From contig JAWXTS010000049.1 of assembly GCA_044433305.1 (NCBI GenBank), positions 1 to 13,244 on the forward strand: DNA of 13,244 nt, written 5' to 3'. Below are positions 1 through 7,048 of this stretch, piece by piece. A program made the position numbers and the translations under genes. This DNA is from JAWXTS01 sp044433305. Lineage in GTDB: Bacteria; Bacteroidota; Bacteroidia; Bacteroidales; Rikenellaceae. Within the stretch, counting starts at the first letter, position 1, and the number at the start of each line of letters is the position of its first letter. Below the pieces are notes generated by a model that was given only the letters and a program-made list of their open reading frames with translations, ran no database searches and was not told where the DNA came from.

Positions 1-124
1 ACGACTTATCGTTGAGATTTCTTCAGCGGTTGCCAAAGCAGCTATCGACTCAGGTGTTGCAGGTCGTACTATCACTGACTGGGATGAGTACAAACAACAA
101 CTTAGAGACAGAAGAAAGAAATAA
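1..124 (+). CDS. Probable malic enzyme, C-terminal end (partial)
   Basis: The open frame enters from the left edge (first full codon at position 2) and stops with TAA at 122-124, giving about 40 C-terminal residues. It reads RLIVEISSAVAKAAIDSGVA, then a GRTITDWDEY segment and a basic tail. This resembles the end of the NAD(P)-binding domain of malic enzymes (oxidative decarboxylation of malate to pyruvate), where a 'DPRL...VA.AVA.AA...GVA..PI.D...Y' pattern is usual. The protein stops where many long MaeB enzymes continue into a phosphotransacetylase-like domain, so this would be a short, single-domain form. The assignment rests on a short fragment recognised from memory. Confidence 0.6.
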   Translation, partial: RLIVEISSAVAKAAIDSGVAGRTITDWDEYKQQLRDRRKK

Positions 125-154
125 TCTACATCAATCATGTAGCTTCAATAGTCT

Positions 155-191
155 AAGGCAATCCTTTGAAAATAAGGGTTGCCTTTTTTTT
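155..191 (+). terminator. Intrinsic terminator after the malic enzyme fragment
   Basis: A 10-bp stem is formed by 155-164 (AAGGCAATCC) and 176-185 (GGGTTGCCTT), with one G-U pair and an 11-nt A-rich loop. A run of eight T follows at 184-191. It lies 30 nt after the stop codon and separates the upstream gene from the GH2 gene. Confidence 0.88.
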
Positions 192-224
192 GTTGCTAGT
201 CTGTGACTACTCCACTATTTTTTT

Positions 225-232
225 TATCTTTG
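225..232 (+). promoter_or_regulatory. Bacteroidetes-type -7 promoter element for the GH2 gene
   Basis: TATCTTTG matches the TAnnTTTG -7 consensus of the Bacteroidetes housekeeping sigma factor. It lies 20 nt before the start codon at 253, in a T-rich tract just after the terminator. The -33 region is poor: only TGTG at 202-205, with the expected 19-nt gap. Confidence 0.55.
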
Positions 233-252
233 CACCAAAGATAAGAACTTAG

Positions 253-2070
253 ATGAAAAAAAAGATATTTATATTTAGAGCCATGCTAGTTGTGGCTGTG
301 GCGTTGATGATTAGCCCTGTTGTGGCTCAGGTTTATCAACCGCATATTAGTGCTGTTATTCCAAGTGTGGCTCGCGAGACGGTGCGCCCGCTGACCTTGC
401 CTTTCTCCTCTAAAGAAGAGTCTGTGGCAGCGATAGGAACTACTCAGCTAGACACCCTTAATTCTCTGTATGTTAGAAGCCTTAATGGTGAGTGGACCAT
501 GCAGCAACTACCTGTGGGTACGCCTATTACAGATGTTGACGCCCTAGAGAACTCTTTTGAGAAGCAAACAACGGCTGTGCCTCAGAAGACTCAGTACGCC
601 AACACTCTACTTGTATATCGTCGCGCCATGAGCGTGCCTTTTGCATGGGTTGGCCGCTCGGTGTTCTTGCGTTTGTCGCGTGTTTCTGGAGGCTGCTATG
701 TATATGTCAATGGTCAGAGAGTGGGTTATACTAGTGACTCGCGTGTTGACGCTGAATTTGACGTTACCCAATATGTGAATGAGGGCCGTAATGATATTAA
801 GCTTGTTGTTTATTCTGAACATTCAAGCTCGGGCATGGAAAATTATACTGATGTTGCGCAGGCTGGCCTCGATGGTGATATAACTTTGTTCTCGCAACCA
901 AGGCTAAGAATCAGAGATATTGAGACCCAAAGTTACCGCGACCCAGCCACTGGAGACGGTGTTGTTCTTATGGGTATAATCATGAACACTAATATGCTTA
1001 ATGCTCGCACGGTGACTATTATGTACGAGCTTGCCGACCAGAGCGGCAAGGTGTTGTCTAGAGATAAAAGAGAGCTGACCCTAGAGATGAAGGGTGAGGA
1101 TACGGTGGAGTTCTATACTCGTGTACCTAATGTTAAGATGTGGAGCAGCGAGAGCCCCAACCTCTACACTCTAACGGTGAGGACTTTCTTTGAGGGTCGC
1201 TATCCAGAATATGTGTCTTGTGATTTAGGCTTCCGCAAGGTTGAAGTTACGGACAATGGACTTGAGATAAACGGCAAGAAGATAGCCATCAGAAGTGTTA
1301 TGTATAATCCAGAGGGTAAGAGCATTGCGCAAATTCAGGAGGATATAATCAAGCTTAAGAGCTATGAGGTGAATACCCTTATTATAGAGCGTTATGAGCC
1401 ACAGGATTGGTTCTTTACTATCTGCGATAGACTAGGAATGTACGTGTTTAATAGAGCCAATATCAACACCAAGAAAAGCGGTGAAAGTCCTGTCATAGGT
1501 GGTTCTTTGGCCAATAATATATCGTGGATCGATGCTTATATTGAGCGAGCTAAAGACGTTTATCTTTCGTCTCACCGCTATGCTTCGGCCATAGGGTTTA
1601 TCCTTGGAGATGGTGGTGGCAATGGCTACGCGCTTCAAGAGGCTTATCTTGCGACCAAAGAGCTTTCGTCTGATCGCCCAGTTGTCTGCTTACAGGCTCA
1701 AGGGGAGTGGAACAGCGATATGACTCCAGCTGATATATATTCAGGTTCTAGAGATAGGTTGCTCATAGGAGAACTTATGCACTGGCAAAGCGATATACCT
1801 ACATTGTTTTCGGCCAGCTACAATGGTAGTGGAGTGCTAACGGTGACTAACATGAACAACTTTGCCGATATGTCTGACTTCGATTTAAACTATAAAATCA
1901 TGGTCAAAAATAGAGTGGCAAACAAAGGCACTATACCTGTAATGCTTGGCCCAGGAGCCAGTGCAAATATAACTTTACCCGTAAAACGTTATCCTAAATC
2001 ATATATGCTTGATGTTGCCATTGTAAGAAAAAGAGGTGGCAACGAGGTTTTTGCTCAGCAGTTCGATTAA
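253..2070 (+). CDS. Secreted GH2/LacZ-like protein, predicted catalytically inactive
   Basis: This 605-residue protein has a signal peptide (basic start, hydrophobic core at about 9-22, likely cleavage after VVA25). The domain order is that of LacZ-type GH2 enzymes. A jelly-roll sugar-binding domain spans about 75-220 (LNGEW at 77-81; a VNGQRVGYTSDSR segment at 152-164). An Ig-like domain follows at about 222-330 (MWSSESPNLYTL), then GFRKVEV and a barrel-like region at about 345-510, and a domain resembling LacZ domain 4 at about 515-600. The barrel is roughly half the usual size, and LacZ's last domain (Bgal_small_N) is absent. The acid/base motif LGNESG is LGDGGG here (Glu to Gly454), DEANIE is NRANIN (400-405), and no segment resembles the nucleophile motif. 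The frame is intact, so this is probably a periplasmic or secreted pseudoenzyme, perhaps carbohydrate-binding. The gene appears monocistronic. Confidence 0.85.
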   Translation: MKKKIFIFRAMLVVAVALMISPVVAQVYQPHISAVIPSVARETVRPLTLPFSSKEESVAAIGTTQLDTLNSLYVRSLNGEWTMQQLPVGTPITDVDALENSFEKQTTAVPQKTQYANTLLVYRRAMSVPFAWVGRSVFLRLSRVSGGCYVYVNGQRVGYTSDSRVDAEFDVTQYVNEGRNDIKLVVYSEHSSSGMENYTDVAQAGLDGDITLFSQPRLRIRDIETQSYRDPATGDGVVLMGIIMNTNMLNARTVTIMYELADQSGKVLSRDKRELTLEMKGEDTVEFYTRVPNVKMWSSESPNLYTLTVRTFFEGRYPEYVSCDLGFRKVEVTDNGLEINGKKIAIRSVMYNPEGKSIAQIQEDIIKLKSYEVNTLIIERYEPQDWFFTICDRLGMYVFNRANINTKKSGESPVIGGSLANNISWIDAYIERAKDVYLSSHRYASAIGFILGDGGGNGYALQEAYLATKELSSDRPVVCLQAQGEWNSDMTPADIYSGSRDRLLIGELMHWQSDIPTLFSASYNGSGVLTVTNMNNFADMSDFDLNYKIMVKNRVANKGTIPVMLGPGASANITLPVKRYPKSYMLDVAIVRKRGGNEVFAQQFD

Positions 2071-2163
2071 TCGAAAAACGATTGTGCTCTAAAATATTAT
2101 GATAATGGCCTTTAATGGTATATTATTTGAGCAATTAAGGTAAAGGATAATTAGAAATCATAT

Positions 2164-2754
2164 ATGAAAAAGACTAAAGATCAAGAGCAAACTGTTGATA
2201 ATCAGTTTGTAGAGAACAACACTCAGGCGGGTGTTGAGAATCAAAGCGAAGCTAACCAAGCACAAGAGAATGACAATATGTCAGAGGGCGAAGTAGAAGA
2301 ATCTGACAATTCGGAAAAAATGGCAGATGCCCAAGTCATTAATTGGCAGGATAAATATTTACGTTTGTCGGCAGAATTTGATAACTATCGCAAGCGTACC
2401 CTTAAAGAAAAAGCAGACCTTATAGTCTCTGGTGGCGAGGATGTAATCAAGTCATTGCTTGTTGTGCTGGACGATATGGACAGAGCTATTGCAGCAATGG
2501 AGACAGCAACCGACACAGAGTCTGTGGTGATGGGTATCAAGCTGATACAGCAGAAGTTGGATGATACCATGAAGAGCAAGGGTCTAAAAGAAATCGAGGC
2601 CGTAGGTTTGCCTTTGGATACAGACCTTCATGAGGCTGTGGCTAAGTTCCCAGCTGGAGAGGATAAGCAAGGAAAAATCATTGATGTGGTACAAAAGGGA
2701 TATACCCTAAAAGATAAAGTTGTACGTTACGCTAAAGTAGTAGTAGGAGAGTAA
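2164..2754 (+). CDS. grpE: Nucleotide exchange factor GrpE
   Basis: GrpE dimers release ADP from the chaperone DnaK during its folding cycle in the cytoplasm. The 196-residue product has the family layout. Residues 1-55 are a disordered, acidic and Gln/Asn-rich tail. A helical coiled-coil region at about 60-135 includes the conserved WQDKYLRLSAEFDNYRKR stretch (61-78). The C-terminal beta domain contains the signature around LHEAVA (155-160) and ends VVQKGYTLKDKVVRYAKVVV. Its length is typical. The ATG at 2164 follows an A/G-rich stretch (AAGGATAA) but no strong Shine-Dalgarno. The stop is only 3 nt from dnaJ, so the two are co-transcribed. No dnaK lies nearby, and I saw no CIRCE (HrcA-binding) repeat upstream. 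Confidence 0.97.
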   Translation: MKKTKDQEQTVDNQFVENNTQAGVENQSEANQAQENDNMSEGEVEESDNSEKMADAQVINWQDKYLRLSAEFDNYRKRTLKEKADLIVSGGEDVIKSLLVVLDDMDRAIAAMETATDTESVVMGIKLIQQKLDDTMKSKGLKEIEAVGLPLDTDLHEAVAKFPAGEDKQGKIIDVVQKGYTLKDKVVRYAKVVVGE

Positions 2755-2757
2755 CCC

Positions 2758-3903
2758 ATGGCAAAGAGAGATTATTATGAAGTGCTAGGTGTGACTCGCT
2801 CAGCCTCGGCAGATGAAATAAAAAAGGCTTATCGCAAGGCTGCAATCAAATATCACCCAGACAAGAACCCTGGTGATAAAGAGGCCGAAGATAAGTTTAA
2901 GGAGGCGGCAGAAGCCTATGATGTGCTTAGCAATGGCGACAAGAAAGCGCGCTATGATCAGTTTGGTCACGATGGTATGCGTGGTGCTGCTGGTGGCGGT
3001 GGCGGCTTTGGCGGCGGCGGCTTCTCTATGGATGATATATTCAGCAACTTTGGCGACATCTTCGGTGGTGGCTTCGGTGGCTTTGGTGGCGGTGGCTCGG
3101 CTCGTAGAGTTAACCGCGGCTCGGACCTGCGCATCAAGGTGAAGCTAAATCTTAAGGAAGTTGTGAACGGCACAACCAAGAAGCTGAAGATAAATAAGTT
3201 TGTTACTTGTGACCTTTGTGGTGGCTCGGGTGCCAAGGATTCTCATTCCTTTGAGACCTGCTCGACTTGTAATGGTTCGGGCTATGTCACTCAGATGGTA
3301 AACACCTTCTTTGGTCGCACGCAGACTACTCAGGCTTGCCCAACATGTGGTGGTGATGGTAAGATTATCAAAACTCCATGTACTAAATGTAAGGGCGAGG
3401 GAGCTATCCGTGGCGAGGAAGTCGTTGAGATACGTATCCCAGCTGGCGTAGGCGAGGGCATGCAGCTTTCGGTAAGCGGCAAGGGTAATGCAGCGCGCCG
3501 AGGTGGTGAGAATGGTGACTTGCTTGTTCTAATCGAAGAACAAAAAGACCAAGAGCTAGTAAGAGATGGCAACGATTTGATATACAACCTTAATATATCT
3601 ATTCCAACGGCTGTGTTGGGAGATAGTGTTGAGGTGCCAACGGTAGATTCGCGTGCCAAGATTAAGATAGAACCAGGTACTCAGGCAGGTAGTGTTCTTC
3701 GCCTTAGAGGCAAGGGTGTGCCAGATGTTAATGGCTATGGTAAGGGTGACTTACTTATAGTAATCAATGTCCACATACCTAAGAACTTAAAATCTGAGGA
3801 TAGAAAGCTGGTTGAGAAAATGAACCAAAGCGAGACCTTCAATAAAGTTGCTCCAGAGAAAGATGTCAACATCTTTGACCGTATGCGCAACTTTTTTAGA
3901 TAG
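2758..3903 (+). CDS. dnaJ: Chaperone protein DnaJ (type I Hsp40)
   Basis: DnaJ delivers unfolded proteins to DnaK and stimulates its ATPase. The 381-residue product is a complete type I J-protein. The J domain (about 4-70) carries the HPD triad at 33-35. A long Gly/Phe-rich linker (about 76-113) holds several GGGGFGG-like runs. Four zinc-binding CxxCxGxG repeats start at C151, C168, C194 and C208. The C-terminal client-binding domains follow from about 220. The gene starts 3 nt after the grpE stop, so translation is probably coupled. The glycine codons produce a locally GC-rich stretch at 2985-3110, which reflects the protein sequence and not foreign DNA. A hairpin at 3935-3961 follows the gene. 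Confidence 0.98.
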   Translation: MAKRDYYEVLGVTRSASADEIKKAYRKAAIKYHPDKNPGDKEAEDKFKEAAEAYDVLSNGDKKARYDQFGHDGMRGAAGGGGGFGGGGFSMDDIFSNFGDIFGGGFGGFGGGGSARRVNRGSDLRIKVKLNLKEVVNGTTKKLKINKFVTCDLCGGSGAKDSHSFETCSTCNGSGYVTQMVNTFFGRTQTTQACPTCGGDGKIIKTPCTKCKGEGAIRGEEVVEIRIPAGVGEGMQLSVSGKGNAARRGGENGDLLVLIEEQKDQELVRDGNDLIYNLNISIPTAVLGDSVEVPTVDSRAKIKIEPGTQAGSVLRLRGKGVPDVNGYGKGDLLIVINVHIPKNLKSEDRKLVEKMNQSETFNKVAPEKDVNIFDRMRNFFR

Positions 3904-3934
3904 TTATCGCTAAAGATACACTAATGGACCTAAA

Positions 3935-3961
3935 AGGGCTTAATTAGTATCATTAAGCCCT
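3935..3961 (+). terminator. Hairpin after dnaJ, possible terminator
   Basis: A perfect 9-bp inverted repeat, AGGGCTTAA (3935-3943) and TTAAGCCCT (3953-3961), has a 9-nt loop. The sequence after it is A/T-rich but lacks a clean T run, so termination may be inefficient. It stands between dnaJ and the promoter of the mutL unit. Confidence 0.55.
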
Positions 3962-3974
3962 AGGTTATATTCAT

Positions 3975-3982
3975 TAACTTTG
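3975..3982 (+). promoter_or_regulatory. Bacteroidetes-type -7 element for the mutL operon
   Basis: TAACTTTG fits TAnnTTTG and lies 20 nt before the start codon at 4003. The position 19 nt upstream holds TTA in place of TTG. Its place just after the dnaJ hairpin and ahead of four tightly spaced genes makes it the likely operon promoter. Confidence 0.55.
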
Positions 3983-4002
3983 TTTACCTAATACTTTTAG
4001 CC

Positions 4003-4317
4003 ATGTTTAAGTTTGTAGCATTTAAGACCCAAAAACCAAGAAGTTTTAACTATAAACCTCTATATTATAGCCCTGAGAAAGAGGCACGCGAAGAGCGTCG
4101 TAAAGAGCTTTTGTCTAAGCGTGGAATATTTGAAGATGATTCGAAGACAGGGGGCAAAGATTCTAATGAATATCGCCCAGGTCAGTATATAGCCTCTAAG
4201 CGTCAGAGTAGGGTGGAAAGTTCCTATGATAAGTCGCGTGGTAATTCTAGTAAGATTAGACTTTTGGCACTTGTAGTCATAGTTTGCTTGCTGGGCTATT
4301 GGATATTCCTAATGTAG
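4003..4317 (+). CDS. Small tail-anchored membrane protein, function unknown
   Basis: The 104-residue protein has no family I can name with a known function. Residues 1-80 are hydrophilic and strongly charged, with a basic and aromatic start (FKTQKPRSFNYKPLYYSP) followed by an Arg/Glu/Lys-rich stretch (about 24-40). A single hydrophobic helix at about 85-103 ends the protein almost at once (stop after FLM). With no signal peptide, this predicts a cytoplasmic body held in the inner membrane by its C-terminus. It is the first gene after the promoter at 3975 and ends 7 nt before mutL. I recall similar small proteins beside mutL in other Bacteroidales, but that needs a search. Codon use is like its neighbours, and the frame looks genuine. 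Confidence 0.8.
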   Translation: MFKFVAFKTQKPRSFNYKPLYYSPEKEAREERRKELLSKRGIFEDDSKTGGKDSNEYRPGQYIASKRQSRVESSYDKSRGNSSKIRLLALVVIVCLLGYWIFLM

Positions 4318-4324
4318 AGTTACT

Positions 4325-6316
4325 ATGTCAGATTGTATAAAACTTTTATCCGAGCTAGTCGCTAATCAGATTGCCGCAGGTGAGGTGGTTGAACGCCCCG
4401 CATCTGTTGTGAAAGAGCTGCTTGAGAATGCCATAGATGCAGGCTCAAGCTCTATCACTGTGAACTTTGGTGACGGAGGAAAAGAGTTTATACAGATTGT
4501 TGACAATGGCTGTGGTATGTCGGTTAATGATGCACGCTTGGCATTTGATAGGCACGCCACTTCAAAGATTTCTAATGCTGACGACCTTTACAACCTGCAT
4601 ACTTTTGGCTTTAGGGGTGAGGCTTTACCCTCGATTGCTTCTGTGTCTGAGGTCGAGCTTCGTACTCGTCAAGAACAAAATGAGCTAGGCACTAAGGTTG
4701 TGATTAATGGAGGTAAGTTTGTATCTCAGGATATGATAGCTACCTCTGTGGGTTCTATGTTTATCATAAGGAACCTATTCTATAATATTCCTGGTCGTCG
4801 TCGTCACCTCAAAGATGCACGTGTAGAAACCAAGCATATCATTGCTGAGTTTACGCGTGTGGCACTAGTAAATGTAGATGTGGCCTTTGCCCTCTATAAT
4901 AATGATGTTCAGGTTTATAACTTGCCTGTCACCAACTTGCGCCAGCGTATAGCAGGTGTTATAGGAAAGAATATATCGGCCAATCTGCTGGAGCTTAATG
5001 TGGAGACAACTCTGTGTCGCATACATGGTTTTGTTGGACGTCCAGCCTCGGCCAAAAAGAAAAATGGCGAGCAGTACCTCTTTGTCAATGGGCGTTACTT
5101 CTCTGGAGGTTACTTCCGCAGTGCCATATTGCAGGCTTACTCAAATCTTATCCCTGCTGATATGCAGCCTGCATATTTCATATACTTTGATGTTGATCCA
5201 TCTAAGATAGACGTTAATGTGCACCCCAAGAAGACAGAGATAAAGTTTGAGGACGAGCAGGTTCTGTGGCAGATTCTAAATGCAGGAGTGCGCGAGTCGT
5301 TGGCCAAAACAGGTGTCATGCCTCTTATGGACTTTGATGTTGATGATGATGCCATACAGATACCCGTCTTTACAGAGAATCAGGGCTATCGTCCACCAGA
5401 AACGGGGGCCAATCCTAACTTCAATCCATTTGATGCAGAACTAGATACGGGATATAACTTTAGCAAGAAAGCAGAGTCTGCTGGCTCGGATAGATTTGCG
5501 GCCTTTGACATAGGGCGTCGCGAGTTTTACAGTCCTAGCTCAGATTTGCCTGCTGCTGCCAAAGAGCTTATCAAGGATGAGATACTCTCAGGTATAGACT
5601 TTGAATATACAGATATTGAGACCGACACCATAGATTTTATCAATGGCAACCAATATAAGGAGATTGACGGACAGCTCGAATTTACGGAGCATATTTCAAG
5701 TATGAGTAGTCAGGAGCCCACGGCTCAAGACACTATGCTGGATATAGAGAGCGTGGACGAGTTTTCGGATATAATGTCTGTTGGTAGTGCCTATGCTGCT
5801 GCTGTGTATAAGGGCAATCTGCTGCTCGTAGATATAGATAGGGCAATGTACAGAGTGCGCTATGATTATTATCTGAAGCGTCTAGGAGGCTCTAGTGCCA
5901 TATCTCAACAGCTGCTGTTTACAGAATCTGTTGAGCTTTCTAAGAGTGAGTGTACGCGCTTGCAGGATAACATGGATGAGCTTGATGCAGCAGGCTTCGA
6001 CATCTCTTTTGAGAGCGACGAGAGAGTGGCTATCATGGGTCTTCCGCCAGAGCTTAAGGGTTCGCCAAGCGAGATTATCCGCGAGATGGTGGACAACCTT
6101 TCAGATGATGTCTCGTTGCAGGAAAATAGACGAGCGAACATGTGTCGCCTTTTGGCACGTATGGACACCTCGTCACAATCAAAAAATTACTCGCCCGAAG
6201 AACTTAAGGTATTACTAGAAGACCTTATTCTGTGCGAAGATTACAGTTTCTCACCCGACGGTCATGCGATACTATCGTCTATGACCCCAAGTGAAATAGC
6301 TAAAAGACTTAAATAA
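4325..6316 (+). CDS. mutL: DNA mismatch repair protein MutL
   Basis: MutL couples mismatch recognition by MutS to strand removal. The N-terminal GHKL ATPase half is complete: the start resembles E. coli MutL (LVANQIAAGEVVERPASVVK), catalytic Glu31 lies in KELLENAIDAG, DNGCG is at 60-64, GFRGEAL at 95-101, and the second ATPase subdomain contains VNGRYF and DVNVHPKKTEIKF (296-308). A poorly conserved acidic linker spans about 335-480. The C-terminal dimerisation domain (about 485-663) keeps SQQLLF and a SPDG segment near the end. At the place of the endonuclease metal-binding motif DQHAxxExxxxE it has DIDRAMYRVRYD (503-514), so nuclease activity is doubtful. Total length is 663 residues, normal for the family. 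The gene is second in its operon, 8 nt before the rhomboid gene. Confidence 0.97.
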   Translation: MSDCIKLLSELVANQIAAGEVVERPASVVKELLENAIDAGSSSITVNFGDGGKEFIQIVDNGCGMSVNDARLAFDRHATSKISNADDLYNLHTFGFRGEALPSIASVSEVELRTRQEQNELGTKVVINGGKFVSQDMIATSVGSMFIIRNLFYNIPGRRRHLKDARVETKHIIAEFTRVALVNVDVAFALYNNDVQVYNLPVTNLRQRIAGVIGKNISANLLELNVETTLCRIHGFVGRPASAKKKNGEQYLFVNGRYFSGGYFRSAILQAYSNLIPADMQPAYFIYFDVDPSKIDVNVHPKKTEIKFEDEQVLWQILNAGVRESLAKTGVMPLMDFDVDDDAIQIPVFTENQGYRPPETGANPNFNPFDAELDTGYNFSKKAESAGSDRFAAFDIGRREFYSPSSDLPAAAKELIKDEILSGIDFEYTDIETDTIDFINGNQYKEIDGQLEFTEHISSMSSQEPTAQDTMLDIESVDEFSDIMSVGSAYAAAVYKGNLLLVDIDRAMYRVRYDYYLKRLGGSSAISQQLLFTESVELSKSECTRLQDNMDELDAAGFDISFESDERVAIMGLPPELKGSPSEIIREMVDNLSDDVSLQENRRANMCRLLARMDTSSQSKNYSPEELKVLLEDLILCEDYSFSPDGHAILSSMTPSEIAKRLK

Positions 6317-6324
6317 TTACAATT

Positions 6325-7029
6325 ATGATGAATGGAAGAATGGGAATGTTTACAACGCCACCTGTTGTAAAGAACCTGATAATAATAAACGTACTATTTT
6401 TTATGGCAGAGTCTATGCTGCCAAACGGAATAGGCATGGCGATAAGCGATAAGTTGGCCCTATACTCACCCTTGAGTGAGAACTTCCATCTTTATCAGAT
6501 TATAAGCTACATGTTCTTGCATGCCAACACCTCGCACCTATTTATGAATATGTTTGCGCTATGGATGTTTGGTAGAACCCTAGAGTATGACTTGGGCAGC
6601 AAACGCTTTCTGAACTACTATATCCTTACGGGTATAGGCGCGGGTATTCTGCATCTTGGTGTCAGCTACCTTGAGGTCGTGCATATCAGAAGTGTAATTT
6701 CTGATGCCGCTAGTGCTGGTATGTCACTTGGCAATCTTAATGCAGCCCTTATAAATAGAATTAATGCAGCCACTATCGGAGCTTCGGGTGCCGTGTTCGG
6801 TATATTGCTTGCCTTTGGTGTGTTGCATCCAAACGTAAGAATCATGCTTCTTATTCCACCTATTCCTATTAAGGCTAAGTGGTTTGTGATAATCTATGGC
6901 GTCATAGAACTTACCATGGGCGTTGCTAGCTCTTCTGATGGTATAGCTCACTTTGCACATGTGGGTGGTATGATATTTGGATTCTTGTTGTTGCACTACT
7001 GGAAAAGAACACACAGAATATTCTTCTAG
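6325..7029 (+). CDS. Rhomboid-family intramembrane serine protease
   Basis: Rhomboids cut transmembrane segments of other proteins within the membrane using a Ser-His dyad. The 234-residue product has about six TM helices and the family motifs: HANTSHLFMN (66-75), a GxxxExxxG-like turn after it (GRTLEYDLGS), the active-site GASGAVFG with Ser154, and the histidine in AHVGG (His212). About 35 residues between TM3 and the Ser-bearing helix form a long loop rich in small residues. The start is the first of two adjacent ATG codons, 8 nt after the mutL stop; the second, 3 nt on, is equally possible. The substrate cannot be inferred. The next gene begins 19 nt after its stop. Confidence 0.95.
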   Translation: MMNGRMGMFTTPPVVKNLIIINVLFFMAESMLPNGIGMAISDKLALYSPLSENFHLYQIISYMFLHANTSHLFMNMFALWMFGRTLEYDLGSKRFLNYYILTGIGAGILHLGVSYLEVVHIRSVISDAASAGMSLGNLNAALINRINAATIGASGAVFGILLAFGVLHPNVRIMLLIPPIPIKAKWFVIIYGVIELTMGVASSSDGIAHFAHVGGMIFGFLLLHYWKRTHRIFF

Positions 7030-7048
7030 ACAAACCAAAGCAAGGACT

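Noticed and set aside
12..206. Open frame across the malic enzyme end and terminator
   Set aside because: It runs through a clear intrinsic terminator, is out of frame with the recognisable protein end and has no domain-like content.
2985..3110. GC-rich, repetitive stretch in dnaJ as possible foreign DNA or a repeat element
   Set aside because: It is explained by consecutive Gly and Phe codons of the DnaJ linker.
2967..3236. Antisense Pro-rich open frame within dnaJ
   Set aside because: It is the complement of the Gly/Phe-rich linker codons; no start signal or domain supports it.
6977..7048. Upstream start for the EEP protein overlapping the rhomboid gene
   Set aside because: It would overlap a real gene by 53 nt in another frame and adds a Cys/Thr-rich segment before a normal membrane-protein N-terminus.
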